Position numbers and translations under genes: made by a program. A DNA stretch of 64,000 nt from Variovorax sp. (GTDB lineage: Bacteria > Pseudomonadota > Gammaproteobacteria > Burkholderiales > Burkholderiaceae_C): NCBI GenBank assembly GCA_017744285.1, contig JAGIBP010000006.1, forward strand, positions 1-64,000. The letters run 5' to 3'. Of this stretch, positions 28,430-37,023 are shown one piece after another; the stretch's first letter is position 1, and each line of letters starts with the position of its first letter. The notes beneath the pieces were generated by a model that made no database searches, was not told where the DNA came from, and was given only the letters and a program-made list of their open reading frames with translations.

Positions 28430-28989
28430 GGCGCGACCTCCGCGCCGCTTTGCGGATCGCGCTGCGCCCGCCGCCCGGCTCGCAGCAGGCGTGCGCCGTG
28501 CACGCCGGTGCGCACCAGGGCCCAGGCGAGGCCGGCCAGGCCGAGCACCATCAGCGTCTGCGGAATCCACAAGGGGATGTCGAGCCCGTTCTGCGACACC
28601 TCGCCGGAGCGAACGCTGTTGAGCACCAGCCGCGCGCACTGCCAGACCAGCGCCGCCGCGCAGGCCAGGCAGAGCAGGTCGAAGACGACGCCGAAGGCCA
28701 GGCGCTGCCGCGGCGCAAGGCGCGCGAGCACGAACTCGACCTGGTGGAAGACCCGGCCCGCATGGCAGGCCGGCAGGCTCAGGAAGGCCAGCGCCACCAG
28801 CAGGTAGCCGCCGATCTCGTCGGCGATGCCGAGCGACGCGTGGAACACGCCGCGAGCGACGATCTCGACCAGCGTCACCGTCATCATGGCCCAGAGCGAC
28901 AGGCTGGCGAGCTGCAGGAGCACGCGTTCGACCCGGCCGCCGCCGTCGCGCGAGGAGCCGCCGGTGGTGGCGGATTCGTGGTGCGCCAC
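28426..28989 (-). CDS. dctQ: TRAP transporter small permease (DctQ)
   Basis: DctQ-type subunit of 187 residues with four predicted helices (LLQLASLSLWAMMTVTLVEI, EIGGYLLVALAFLSLPACHA, VVFDLLCLACAAALVWQCAR, LMVLGLAGLAWALVRTGVHG). The GRVFHQVEFVLARL loop and LDIPLWIPQTLMVLG segment are typical. Positioned between the binding protein (1 base away) and the large permease (4-base overlap). Confidence 0.9.
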   Translation of the reverse strand: MAHHESATTGGSSRDGGGRVERVLLQLASLSLWAMMTVTLVEIVARGVFHASLGIADEIGGYLLVALAFLSLPACHAGRVFHQVEFVLARLAPRQRLAFGVVFDLLCLACAAALVWQCARLVLNSVRSGEVSQNGLDIPLWIPQTLMVLGLAGLAWALVRTGVHGARLLRAGRRAQRDPQSGAEVAP

Positions 28990-28990
28990 G

Positions 28991-29983
28991 TCAGCGGCCC
29001 AGCTCGGCGCGCACCTTGGCGAGGGCTTCGACGGCCTCGGGACCCTTGCTCCTGGCCCACTCTTCCCAATACGGCTTGATGCGCGTCTCGGCTTCGGCGA
29101 ACTCGGCCGCGCTGGGCACCGTGAACACCATGCCGTCGGCGGCCATCTTCTTGTTGCGCTCGTTCTCGTCCTCCAGGAACTGCCGGCTGAGGTTCTCCGA
29201 GATCTGCGTCGCGCGGGCCTTGAGCTGGGCCTGCACTTCCGGCTTGAGCTTCCGGAACTCGGCCTTGTTCGCGATGATGTGCCCGTTGATGTGGCCGGTC
29301 GGCAGCTGGTAGTTGTACTTGAGCATGTCCTTCCAGATGTAGGCGCCCCCGGCGCTCGCGCTCAGCGTGCCGTCGACCACGCCGCGCTCCAGCGCGGTCG
29401 ACACCTCGGCCGTGCCCATGGTGATCGAGACCCCGCCCAGGCGCTTGATCACCTCGCCGATCTCGGGGCTCGGTGTGCGCAGCTTCTGCCCGCGCACCTC
29501 CGCGAGACTGGTGGTCTTCTTGCGCGACCAGAAGGTCTGCTGCGGCCACACGTAGGTGCCCAGCAGCACGATGCCGCGCTTGTCGTAGCCGCGCTCGATG
29601 TAGGGCAGCATCACGCCGAGTGCCTTCTTCAGCTCCTCGTCGTTGCGCACGAGCATCGGCAGGCGCACCAGGTCGGCGATCGGCATCACGCCCGACATGA
29701 AGGCGTCGTCGCCCATCTGCACCACGTTGTCCGCGACCGCCGCGCCGATGTTCGCGGCATTGATCTGCAGCGTGCCGCCCAGGTGCACGCGGATCTTCAG
29801 CGCATCCTCCGTGAACCTGGCCATGTCCTCGGCCAGCCTCGTGTTGGCCTGCGCCGCGGAGTTGGCGGGCACGCTCATGTATGTGTAGAGATTCCAGGCC
29901 TGCGCGGCCGCGAGGCCGGGCAGCGCCACCAGGGCCGCCAGCGCCAGCGCGGCGCGGCGAAGCTTCGCAGCGGAAGAGGGCAT
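28991..29983 (-). CDS. dctP: TRAP transporter substrate-binding protein (DctP)
   Basis: Periplasmic solute receptor of 330 residues. The signal peptide (basic MPSSAAKLRRA, then ALALAALVALPGLAAA) is cleaved near residue 28 (AQA). The mature part shows GGTLQINAANIGAAVADNVV and YVWPQQTFWSRKK, and the conserved Arg region GQKLRTPSPEIGEVIKRLGG that binds the substrate carboxylate. The ligand is unknown; the gene lies between AtuA-like and permease genes in a CoA-thioester operon, so a branched or cyclic carboxylate is plausible. Confidence 0.9.
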   Translation of the reverse strand: MPSSAAKLRRAALALAALVALPGLAAAQAWNLYTYMSVPANSAAQANTRLAEDMARFTEDALKIRVHLGGTLQINAANIGAAVADNVVQMGDDAFMSGVMPIADLVRLPMLVRNDEELKKALGVMLPYIERGYDKRGIVLLGTYVWPQQTFWSRKKTTSLAEVRGQKLRTPSPEIGEVIKRLGGVSITMGTAEVSTALERGVVDGTLSASAGGAYIWKDMLKYNYQLPTGHINGHIIANKAEFRKLKPEVQAQLKARATQISENLSRQFLEDENERNKKMAADGMVFTVPSAAEFAEAETRIKPYWEEWARSKGPEAVEALAKVRAELGR

Positions 29984-30034
29984 GCGTGTCTCCAGGTCGT
30001 TGTGGGGTCGGGTTCGCGGGGCCCGGGCGCGCGT

Positions 30035-31843
30035 TCAGGCGTCCTCGGCGACGAGGCCGCGCGTGATCCAGTCCTGCGGCACCTGCACCGGCAGGTCCAG
30101 CAGCATCTGGCCGTGCGCCTTGCCCTGCGGGTCGTAGCGCAGCGAGGCCACGCCGCCACCGCCGAGCGCGTCATGCAGCAGGAAGTTGAAGGCGTGCAGC
30201 CCCGGCCAGTCGAAGCGCTCGACCTTTCCGCGCAGCAGCTTGGCCATGTGGCGCGCCACGGCCTCGGTCGTCACCTGCCGGGCCAGCGTGTCGCGGAACT
30301 CCGGCCGCCGCGCGATCACGCTGATGTTCGAGATGTCGCCCTTGTCGCCGCTGCGCGCCCAGGCGATCGCAGCCAGCGGCACCGTGGCGAGCGCAACCGC
30401 TTCGGGCGCGTCAGGCGCGGCGCCGGCGTCGGGCGCACGCACGGGCGAACGCGCGCTCACCGCGGGCGCGGCCGGCATCTCGATCGCGCGGCCATCGACG
30501 TGGACCGTGCAGCGGTGCATCTCCTTGGGCACGAGGAACGAGAAGAGGCGCACCATCGGCTGAACCTTGGGCCGGCCGCCGAACACGCCGGCCACGCCCT
30601 GCACGGTGGAGGTGGAGGTGGGGAAGATCTCCTTGGAGAACACCTCCAGGGCGCGCGCGTTCGCATGGCGCACCGCGATCTTGAGCACCACCTCGCGGCG
30701 CTCGTCCACGCGCGGCGCGTCCGCGTAGGAGTCCTCCGCGCCGAGCACTTCGACCGAGGTCTCGCTGTAGTCGCCGAGCCCGTCGCGCGCGAAGATCGCC
30801 GAGGTGCGGCCGAGGATGGCGTCGGCCACCGCGCGGGCCTTCTCGACCGCCGCGCGCCCCTTGATCATCAGGGTCGCCAGCGCGCGGTAGCCGTCCTGCA
30901 CCGTGCCGCTGACCTTGTAGGTGTCGGTCGGGGTGCGGCCCCGCACGCCGGTGACCTCGACGAGGTCCGGGCCTGCCTGGCGCACCGCGATGTCGGCGAC
31001 ATCGCAGATCACGTCGGGCAGGATGTAGTTGCGCGGATCGCCCGTCTCGTAGGTGATCTGCTCGGCGACGGTCGCGAAGCTCACCAGCCCGCCGGTGCCC
31101 GGCGCCTTGCCGACGAGGAAGCTGCCGTCGCGCCGCACTTCGGCGATCGGGAAACCGATGTCGGCCCAGCCGTCCTTCACCTCGCGCCAGTCGGTGAAGA
31201 AGCCGCCGCTGCTTTGCGGTCCGCATTCGATGACATGGCCGGCCAGCGAGCCGCCGGCCAGGGCGTCGAGGTCGTTGGCCGTCCAGCCGAACTCGTGGAT
31301 CAGCGGGCCGAGCGCGAGCGCGCTGTCGGCGCAGCGGCCGGTGACGACGATGTCCGCGCCCTCGGCCAGCGCGCGCGCGATCGGGAAGGCGCCCAGGTAG
31401 GCGCTGGCGGTGATCAGGTCGGGGATCGGCTGCCCGGTGGTCATCTCGCGCACGCCCATCGCGCGAAGCGAATCGAGCATCGGCATGGCGTCGTCGCCGA
31501 GCACGGCGGCCACCTTGAGCGCCACGCCCTGTTGCGCGAGCTCGGCCTCGATGGCCTTGCAGCAGTCCAGCGGATTGACGCCGCCCGCGTTGCAGACGAC
31601 CTTGACGCCGCGCGCCTTGAGCTGGGCCGCGAGCGGTCGCACCACCTCGCTCACGAAGTCGGTGGCATAGCCGAGCTCGGGCTTCCTGCTGCGCGCGCGG
31701 GCCATGATGGACATGGTGATCTCGGCGAGGTAGTCGAGCGCGAGGTACTGGATGTTGCCGCGTTCGACGAGCTGGCGCGGGCCTTCGGCGCTGTCGCCCC
31801 AGAAGCCGGAGCCGCCGCCGATGCGGACGGTCTTGTCAGACAT
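30035..31843 (-). CDS. AtuA-family (DUF1446) acyclic terpene utilization-like protein
   Basis: Protein of 602 residues: an N-terminal DUF1446 domain (about 1-450; VRIGGGSGFWGDSAEGPRQL, NAGGVNPLDCCKAIEAEL, VVTGRCADSALALGPLIHEF) and a C-terminal small ferredoxin-fold domain (about 485-595; IAWARSGDKGDISNISVIAR). AtuA is needed for citronellol/geraniol catabolism in Pseudomonas, but its biochemical role is not settled, and homologues occur in many CoA-ester pathways without biotin carboxylases, as here. It sits 34 bases after the crotonase gene and 51 before dctP in a leftward operon. Confidence 0.85.
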   Translation of the reverse strand: MSDKTVRIGGGSGFWGDSAEGPRQLVERGNIQYLALDYLAEITMSIMARARSRKPELGYATDFVSEVVRPLAAQLKARGVKVVCNAGGVNPLDCCKAIEAELAQQGVALKVAAVLGDDAMPMLDSLRAMGVREMTTGQPIPDLITASAYLGAFPIARALAEGADIVVTGRCADSALALGPLIHEFGWTANDLDALAGGSLAGHVIECGPQSSGGFFTDWREVKDGWADIGFPIAEVRRDGSFLVGKAPGTGGLVSFATVAEQITYETGDPRNYILPDVICDVADIAVRQAGPDLVEVTGVRGRTPTDTYKVSGTVQDGYRALATLMIKGRAAVEKARAVADAILGRTSAIFARDGLGDYSETSVEVLGAEDSYADAPRVDERREVVLKIAVRHANARALEVFSKEIFPTSTSTVQGVAGVFGGRPKVQPMVRLFSFLVPKEMHRCTVHVDGRAIEMPAAPAVSARSPVRAPDAGAAPDAPEAVALATVPLAAIAWARSGDKGDISNISVIARRPEFRDTLARQVTTEAVARHMAKLLRGKVERFDWPGLHAFNFLLHDALGGGGVASLRYDPQGKAHGQMLLDLPVQVPQDWITRGLVAEDA

Positions 31844-31877
31844 GGATGGTCTCCTTCACGTGTCGATGGATGGGGGC

Positions 31878-32642
31878 TCAGGTGCCGGTCCAGCGCGGCG
31901 CGCGCTTCTCGGCGAAGGCGCGCGGGCCTTCCTGGGCGTCGTTGCTGCGGTAGACCGGCTCGAACAGCGCGGTGGCCCGTGCGTGCGCCTCGGCCGCCGG
32001 AAGGCGCGCCGCGGCGCGCACCGTGCCGACGGCCGCGCGCACCGACAGCGGCGCGTTGGCGGCGATCACCTTGGCCAGCGAGAGCGCGTCATCGAGCAGC
32101 GCGCCCGTGCGCGCGACCTGGTTCACGTAGCCCAGCTCGTACATGCGCTGCGCGGTGAAGGGCCGGCCGGTCAGCAGGATCTCGGCCATGATCCGCTGCG
32201 GCAGCAGGTGGATCAGCGGCGTGGCCCACGGCACGCCGCGGCCGACCCTGACTTCGGTCACGGCGAAGGTCGCGTGATCGGCCGCGACGCACAGGTCGCA
32301 GGCCTGCGCGAACCACCAGCCGCCCGCGAGCGCCGCGCCATTGACGGCAGCGATCGTGGGCTTGCTCACGGGCACGGTGTCGCCCGGAATCGGGAAGAAG
32401 CCCGGTGGCGGCACCTCGAGCTTCGTGTCGCGCGCTTCCTTGAGGTCCATGCCGGCGCAGAAGGCCTTGTCGCCCGCGCCGGTGAGGATCGCGACGCGCG
32501 CCTCGGGGTCGGCCTCGAAGCGCTTCCAGGCGTCGAACAGGCCGAGCCGCACCGCTTCGTTGATCGCGTTGCGCGCCTCGGGCCGATTGATGGTGATGAC
32601 CGCGACGGGGCCGCGGCGTTCGTAGAGGATGGCCTCGCTCAT
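31878..32642 (-). CDS. enoyl-CoA hydratase/isomerase-family (crotonase) protein
   Basis: Crotonase-fold protein of 254 residues. The oxyanion-hole segments are present (NAINEAVR; AFCAGMDLKEA), and the second is followed by VNGAALAGGWWFAQACDLCV. By eye-alignment to rat enoyl-CoA hydratase, the catalytic Glu144 position is Trp110 (GGWW instead of GGCE), while Glu164 is kept as Glu130 (AVTEVRVG). A standard hydratase role is therefore doubtful; isomerase, hydrolase or lyase activity is possible. The ATG at 32642 overlaps the CoA-transferase stop by four bases. Confidence 0.85.
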   Translation of the reverse strand: MSEAILYERRGPVAVITINRPEARNAINEAVRLGLFDAWKRFEADPEARVAILTGAGDKAFCAGMDLKEARDTKLEVPPPGFFPIPGDTVPVSKPTIAAVNGAALAGGWWFAQACDLCVAADHATFAVTEVRVGRGVPWATPLIHLLPQRIMAEILLTGRPFTAQRMYELGYVNQVARTGALLDDALSLAKVIAANAPLSVRAAVGTVRAAARLPAAEAHARATALFEPVYRSNDAQEGPRAFAEKRAPRWTGT

Positions 32643-33868
32643 GCAGTTTCTCCTTCGATGTGTCCGTGTCCGGCGGCGCGGGCGATCTCGTCCTCGGCGA
32701 GGCCGGCCTCGCGCAGCACCTCGCGCGTGTGCTCGCCCAGGCGCGGCGCGTGCCGCCGCAGGGCGAACGGCGCGGCGCTGAAGCGCACCGGCGCGCGCAC
32801 CACGCGGTAGGCGCCTTCGCTGGGGTGCTCGCCGACGCTGAACAGCCCCACCTGCCGGATGTGCGGGTCCTCGTGCATGCGGTTGAGGCTCAGCACCGGC
32901 ATGCACGGGATGTTCGCGGCGTCGCAGAAGTCCACCCAGGTCTGCGTGGGGCGCAGGGCCGCCTCGCGCTCGATCAGCGGGTAGAGGATCTCGACGTTCT
33001 GCGCCCGGTCCGCGTGGGTGCGGAAACGCGCATCGCCGATGAGTTCGTGCGCGCCCACGTACTCGAAGAAGTCGCTCCAGTTCTTGTCGGAGTACGGCAG
33101 GATGCAGACGTGCCCGTCGGTCGTGCGGAAGGGCTTGCGAAAGCGGTTGAGCACGCGGTGAAAGCCGATGCCGCCGATCGGCGGTACGAACGCCCCGCCG
33201 CCGAAGTGCTCGATCAGCATGAACTCGATCGAGGTCTCGAACATCGGCACCTCGACTTCCTGGCCGCCGCCGCCCATTGCGCGCTGGTAGAGCGCGGCGC
33301 ACACGCCGTAGGCGATCGCCTGCCCCGCGAGCTTGTCGCACACCACGGTCGCGGCATAGGCCGGGTTGCCCGAGATCTGTCCGGCGAGTTCGGCGAGGCC
33401 GCAGCAGGCCTGGATCAGGTCGTCGTAGGCGGGCTTGTCCGAATACAGGCCGCCCGCGCCGAAGCCGTAGGCGCCGCAGTAGACGATTCCGGGGTTCATC
33501 GCCCGCACCGCCGGGTAGCCGAAGCCGAGCTTCTCGATCGTGCGGGGCCGCATGTTGTGCACCAGCACGTCCGATTCGGCGATCAATGCCTGGAGTGCCT
33601 TCTTGCCCTCGGCGGCCTTCAGGTCGAGCACGATGCTGCGCTTGTTGCGGTGCAGGTGCAGCACCTGCCCCGACATGCCCGGCGAGCGCAGCGGCCGGTA
33701 GTTGCGCAGCACGTCGCCTTCCGGGGCCTCGACCTTGATGACGTCCGCGCCGAGGTCGGCCAGGATGTGCGTGCCGAACGGGCCCATGATGACGCCGGTG
33801 AGGTCGAGAAGGCGCACGCCGGTCAGGGGCCCGTCCTTGAAACTGCGCGGTAGCGTGGGGGTGGTCAT
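32639..33868 (-). CDS. CaiB/BaiF-family (class III) CoA-transferase
   Basis: Protein of 409 residues with the family start PLTGVRLLDLTGVIMGPFGT, the segment ADVIKVEAPEGDVLRNYRP, and HRNKRSIVLDLKAAEGKKAL. Class III enzymes move CoA between acids through an Asp anhydride; here the corresponding segment reads GQEVEVPMFETSIEFM, with Glu at the Asp position, as in a common CaiB subgroup. It probably activates the pathway acid. It is paralogous to the gene at 44704. It follows the acyl-CoA dehydrogenase gene by 34 bases. Confidence 0.9.
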   Translation of the reverse strand: MTTPTLPRSFKDGPLTGVRLLDLTGVIMGPFGTHILADLGADVIKVEAPEGDVLRNYRPLRSPGMSGQVLHLHRNKRSIVLDLKAAEGKKALQALIAESDVLVHNMRPRTIEKLGFGYPAVRAMNPGIVYCGAYGFGAGGLYSDKPAYDDLIQACCGLAELAGQISGNPAYAATVVCDKLAGQAIAYGVCAALYQRAMGGGGQEVEVPMFETSIEFMLIEHFGGGAFVPPIGGIGFHRVLNRFRKPFRTTDGHVCILPYSDKNWSDFFEYVGAHELIGDARFRTHADRAQNVEILYPLIEREAALRPTQTWVDFCDAANIPCMPVLSLNRMHEDPHIRQVGLFSVGEHPSEGAYRVVRAPVRFSAAPFALRRHAPRLGEHTREVLREAGLAEDEIARAAGHGHIEGETA

Positions 33869-33902
33869 GCGTCGGGTGGGTGGGGGTGGGGAGGGATGCG
33901 CC

Positions 33903-35066
33903 TCAATAGGACTTCGGAAGGCCCAGCACCTTCTCGGCGATGAAGCAGCGGATCAGTTCGGGACTCACCGGCGCGATGCGGCAGATCATCACTTCGCGCA
34001 GGAAGCGCTCGACGTGGAATTCCTTGGCGTAGCCGTAGCCGCCGTGCGTCATCACCGCCTGCTGGCAGGCCTTGAGGCCCGCTTCGGCGCCGAGGTACTT
34101 GGCGGCGTTGGCCTCGGCGCCGCACGGCTTGCCGGCGTCGTAGAGCTCGGCGGCGCGCTGCACCATGAGGTCGGCAGCGCTGAGCTCCATCCAGCATTCG
34201 GCGAGGGGATGCTGCACGGCCTGGTTCTGCCCGATGGGGCGGCCGAACACGACCCGCTCGCCCGCATAGCGCGTGGCGCGCGCGAGGGCCGCGAAACCGA
34301 GCCCGATGGCTTCCGTCGCGATCAGGATGCGCTCGGGGTTGAGGCCGTGCAGGATGTACTCGAAGCCCTTGCCCTCTTCGCCGATGCGGTCCTCGGCCGG
34401 TACCACCAGGTTGTCGATGAACACCTGGTTCGAGTCGATGCACTTGCGGCCCATCTTCTCGATCACGCGCGCCTCGATGCGCTCGCGGTCGAAATCCGTG
34501 AAGAAGATGGAGAAGCCGTCGGTCGGCCGCGCGCATGCCTCGCGCGGCGTGGTGCGAGCGAGCAGCAGGATCTTCCCGGCCACCTGGGCCAGCGTGGTCC
34601 AGACCTTGCGGCCGTTGATCACGTAGTGATCGCCGTGGCGCACCGCGCGCGTCGTGATGCGCGTGGTGTCCAGTCCGGCGTCGGGCTCGGTCACGCCGAA
34701 GGCGAGCAGGTGCTCGCCGCGGATCATCGGCGGCAGCATGCGGCGCTGCTGCTCGGCGTCGCCGAACAGCGCGACGACCTTCATGGCCCAGACATAGGCG
34801 TGGATCGCGGACGCCCCGCTCATGCCCGCGCCCGACTCGGCGACCGCGCGCATCATCGCGGCCGCATGGCGGATCCCCAGGCCGCTGCCGCCGTGCTCGG
34901 GCGGCATCGCGATGCCGAGCCAGCCGGCCTCGGCCATCGCGCGCTGGAAGGCCCACGGATAGTCGCCGTCGCTGTCGCGCTGCAGCCAGTAGGCGTCGTC
35001 GAAGCGCGCGCACAGCGCCAGCACCGACTCGCGCACTTCATCGACAGGCAATTCGCTCGCTTCCAC
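33903..35066 (-). CDS. acyl-CoA dehydrogenase (paralogue of 46109)
   Basis: FAD-dependent acyl-CoA dehydrogenase of 387 residues: N-terminal helical domain, beta domain (FGVTEPDAGLDTTRI at about 125-139, KVWTTLAQVAGKILLLAR) and C-terminal helical domain. The medium-chain-type catalytic EGT motif is absent; the C-terminus reads RIAPVSPELIRCFIAEKVLG. A Glu in GLNPERILIA (about 233) aligns with the isovaleryl-CoA dehydrogenase base, so it may act on a branched substrate. The GTG at 35066 is preferred because a CAGGAGACA ribosome site lies upstream; an in-frame TTG at 35108 falls inside the operator. First gene of the nine-gene leftward operon. Confidence 0.9.
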   Translation of the reverse strand: MEASELPVDEVRESVLALCARFDDAYWLQRDSDGDYPWAFQRAMAEAGWLGIAMPPEHGGSGLGIRHAAAMMRAVAESGAGMSGASAIHAYVWAMKVVALFGDAEQQRRMLPPMIRGEHLLAFGVTEPDAGLDTTRITTRAVRHGDHYVINGRKVWTTLAQVAGKILLLARTTPREACARPTDGFSIFFTDFDRERIEARVIEKMGRKCIDSNQVFIDNLVVPAEDRIGEEGKGFEYILHGLNPERILIATEAIGLGFAALARATRYAGERVVFGRPIGQNQAVQHPLAECWMELSAADLMVQRAAELYDAGKPCGAEANAAKYLGAEAGLKACQQAVMTHGGYGYAKEFHVERFLREVMICRIAPVSPELIRCFIAEKVLGLPKSY

Positions 35067-35090
35067 CGTCGCTGTCTCCTGTTTCGTTGT

Positions 35091-35108
35091 ATTCCAATAT
35101 TGGAACAA
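35091..35108. promoter_or_regulatory. operator-like palindrome, ATTCC-N6-GGAA type (site 1)
   Basis: ATTCCAATATTGGAACAA, containing the perfect 14-base palindrome TTCCAATATTGGAA (35092-35105). It lies just downstream of the predicted start point of the leftward operon and upstream of the acyl-CoA dehydrogenase start codon. It matches the sites at 35129 and 46029. Probable binding site for the divergent IclR protein (inference). Confidence 0.6.
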
Positions 35109-35120
35109 TGAACCGAATAA

Positions 35121-35149
35121 AGAATAGAATTCCGAATCTGGAATGTCAA
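35121..35149 (-). promoter_or_regulatory. sigma70-type promoter of the nine-gene leftward operon
   Basis: Read leftward: TTGACA (35149-35144), exactly 17 bases, TATTCT (35126-35121). The -35 box is perfect and the -10 box matches four of six consensus bases. The spacer is almost entirely occupied by the operator at 35129-35144, an arrangement expected of repression. The predicted start point is near 35114. Confidence 0.65.
35129..35144. promoter_or_regulatory. operator-like palindrome, ATTCC-N6-GGAA type (site 2)
   Basis: ATTCCGAATCTGGAAT lies in the spacer between the -35 and -10 boxes of the leftward promoter. Its arms ATTCC/GGAAT are perfect inverted repeats, and its centre is 38 bases from that of site 1 (35091). 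Confidence 0.6.
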
Positions 35150-35229
35150 TCGCGCCTGCGGCTAGACTCGCCGGTGTTTACCCGGTGGCCCGGGGCCCTG
35201 CCCGGCACTTCAACTCCATCGACCGTCCC

Positions 35230-36042
35230 ATGCCGACCGACGAGACCGACGACAACGACCCGCGCAACGCGGCGCCCCGCTCGCCCGTGCGGGTGATGCA
35301 GATCCTTCACGCGCTGGCGCGGCATCCGGAGGGCATCGGCCTCGGCCCGCTCAGCCAGATGCTGGAGCTGCCCAAGACCACGCTGTTCAACCTGCTGCGC
35401 TCGCTCGAGAGCGGCGGCTACGTGCAGTCGCAGGGCGGGCAGCATCGTGTGGGCGTGGAGGCGATCAAGCTCGGCGTCGCGCTGCAGCACAGCCAGACCT
35501 TCCCGGAGAACGTGCGGCCGATCTGCATGCGCCTGGGCGCCGAGACCGGCGAGACGGTGATGATCGGCACGCTGACCGACGACGGCCAGGAGGTCTACTT
35601 CCTCTTGGTGCTGGAAGCGCAGAACCCGCTGCGCTTCAACGTGCGCGCCGGCCAGCGCTGGCCGCTCTATGCGTCGGCGCTCGGGCAGGTGCTGCTGGCC
35701 TTCCTGCCCGCCGAGCGGCAGAAGGCGTACATGCAGTCCGTGCAGATGGTGCGCCTGACCAGCACCACGCTCACCACGCGCAAGGCGCTCACGGCCTCGC
35801 TCAAGCAGATCCGCGCCGAGGCGATGGCGACCAACGTCAACGGCATGATCGACGGCGTGATGGGCGTTGCCGCGCCCATCTTCGATCGCGATGGCCAGGT
35901 CACCGCCGCCATCGCGGTGACCGCGCCGACGGCGCGCATGCAGCAGAAGCTCGCGCAGATCGAGCCGCTCACGCGCGCCGCCGGCGAGGAGATGTCGCAG
36001 GTGCTCGGCTACGGCGGGGCATATCCGCCCGCGCCGGCCTGA
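35230..36042 (+). CDS. IclR-family transcriptional regulator
   Basis: Regulator of 270 residues: winged helix-turn-helix (about 15-75: [40 protein letters not shown]) and IclR effector-binding domain (about 90-262; [40 protein letters not shown]). The ATG at 35230 gives the normal length; an in-frame ATG at 35143 would start inside the operator and is less likely. Divergent from the nine-gene operon, which it probably controls through the paired palindromes at 35091 and 35129. The ligand is probably the operon's acid or CoA ester. Confidence 0.88.
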   Translation: MPTDETDDNDPRNAAPRSPVRVMQILHALARHPEGIGLGPLSQMLELPKTTLFNLLRSLESGGYVQSQGGQHRVGVEAIKLGVALQHSQTFPENVRPICMRLGAETGETVMIGTLTDDGQEVYFLLVLEAQNPLRFNVRAGQRWPLYASALGQVLLAFLPAERQKAYMQSVQMVRLTSTTLTTRKALTASLKQIRAEAMATNVNGMIDGVMGVAAPIFDRDGQVTAAIAVTAPTARMQQKLAQIEPLTRAAGEEMSQVLGYGGAYPPAPA

Positions 36043-36051
36043 GACCTGCCG

Positions 36052-36078
36052 CCCGCGCCTTCTCTCCGGGGAGGCGGG
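36052..36078. terminator. hairpin between convergent iclR and etfA genes
   Basis: CCCGCGCCT (36052-36060) pairs with AGGCGGG (36072-36078), with one or two bulged bases, in the 44-base gap between convergent genes. No clear T run; tentative bidirectional terminator. Confidence 0.4.
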
Positions 36079-36086
36079 AGCCCCGC

Positions 36087-37022
36087 TCACAACGCGCCCG
36101 AGAGTTCCGGCACCGCCGTGAACAGGTCGGCCTCGAGTCCGTAGTCGGCGATGCCGAAGATGGGCGCCTCCGGATCCTTGTTGATCGCCACGATCACTTT
36201 GGAATCCTTCATGCCCGCGAGGTGCTGGATCGCGCCCGAGATGCCGCAGGCGATGTAGAGCTGCGGCGCGACGATCTTGCCGGTCTGGCCGACCTGCCAG
36301 TCGTTGGGCGCATAGCCGGCGTCGACCGCGGCGCGCGAGGCGCCGAGCGCGGCGCCCAGCTTGTCGGCGAGCGGCGCCAGCACTTCATCGAACTTCTCGC
36401 TCGCGCCGAGCGCGCGGCCGCCGGAGACCACGATCTTCGCGGCCGTGAGGTCCGGGCGGTCGTGTCGCGCGAGGGCGGCGCTTTCGAAACGGCTGCTGCC
36501 GTTGTCCGGCACCGGTTCGACGGCCTCCACCGGTGCGCCGGCGCCATCGTTCGTCGCGGCCGCATCGAACGCGGTCGTGCGCACGGTGATGACCTTCGTG
36601 GCATCGCTGCCGCGCAGCGTGGCGATCGCGTTGCCGGCGTAGATCGGGCGCTCGAAGGTGTCGGCGGCCACGACGCGCGTGACCTCGCTGATCTGCGCGA
36701 CGTCGAGCCGTGCCGCCACGCGCGGCGCGGCGTTCTTGCCGCCGGCGGTGGCGGGGAACAGGATGTGGCCGTAGGCCGGGGCGAGTGCCAGCACCTGCGC
36801 GGCGATGTTCTCGGCCAGCGCGTGGGCGAACGGCTCGCCGTCTGCATGCAGCACCTTGGCGACGCCGGCGATCCGGGCCGCGGCGCGCGCGGCTTCGCCG
36901 GCATGGTGCCCGGCCACGAGGACGTGGACCTCGGCGTCGCAGGCGGCCGCCGCGGTGACCGCGTGGAGGGTCGCGGGCTTCAGGCCCGCGTGGTCGTGTT
37001 CGGCAATGACGAGTGCAGGCAT
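36087..37022 (-). CDS. etfA: electron transfer flavoprotein alpha subunit (EtfA/FixB)
   Basis: Large ETF subunit of 311 residues that carries FAD and passes electrons from acyl-CoA dehydrogenases to ETF:quinone oxidoreductase. The C-terminal FAD domain is intact: [18 protein letters not shown], then [20 protein letters not shown] and [20 protein letters not shown]. The N-terminal domain is the usual nucleotide-binding-like fold. It follows etfB by one base. It is the last gene of the Bug-NMO-etfBA operon, next to several acyl-CoA dehydrogenase genes it may serve. Confidence 0.95.
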   Translation of the reverse strand: MPALVIAEHDHAGLKPATLHAVTAAAACDAEVHVLVAGHHAGEAARAAARIAGVAKVLHADGEPFAHALAENIAAQVLALAPAYGHILFPATAGGKNAAPRVAARLDVAQISEVTRVVAADTFERPIYAGNAIATLRGSDATKVITVRTTAFDAAATNDGAGAPVEAVEPVPDNGSSRFESAALARHDRPDLTAAKIVVSGGRALGASEKFDEVLAPLADKLGAALGASRAAVDAGYAPNDWQVGQTGKIVAPQLYIACGISGAIQHLAGMKDSKVIVAINKDPEAPIFGIADYGLEADLFTAVPELSGAL

Positions 37023-37023
37023 C

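Noticed and set aside
26240-28807. Open frame of about 850 codons on the plus strand opposite the SMP-30 and TRAP permease genes
   Set aside because: Antisense shadow with low-complexity Arg/Glu/His composition; the minus-strand genes have intact family motifs.
28826-32158. Open frame of about 1100 codons on the plus strand opposite the TRAP, AtuA and crotonase genes
   Set aside because: Antisense shadow with low-complexity Ala/Arg/His composition; the minus-strand genes are well supported.
35067-35108. Longer acyl-CoA dehydrogenase beginning at a TTG at 35108
   Set aside because: The TTG falls inside the operator palindrome; the GTG at 35066 has a good ribosome site.
35143-35229. Earlier in-frame start for the IclR gene at 35143
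   Set aside because: It would lie in the operator at 35129-35144 and adds non-homologous residues; the start at 35230 gives the usual length.
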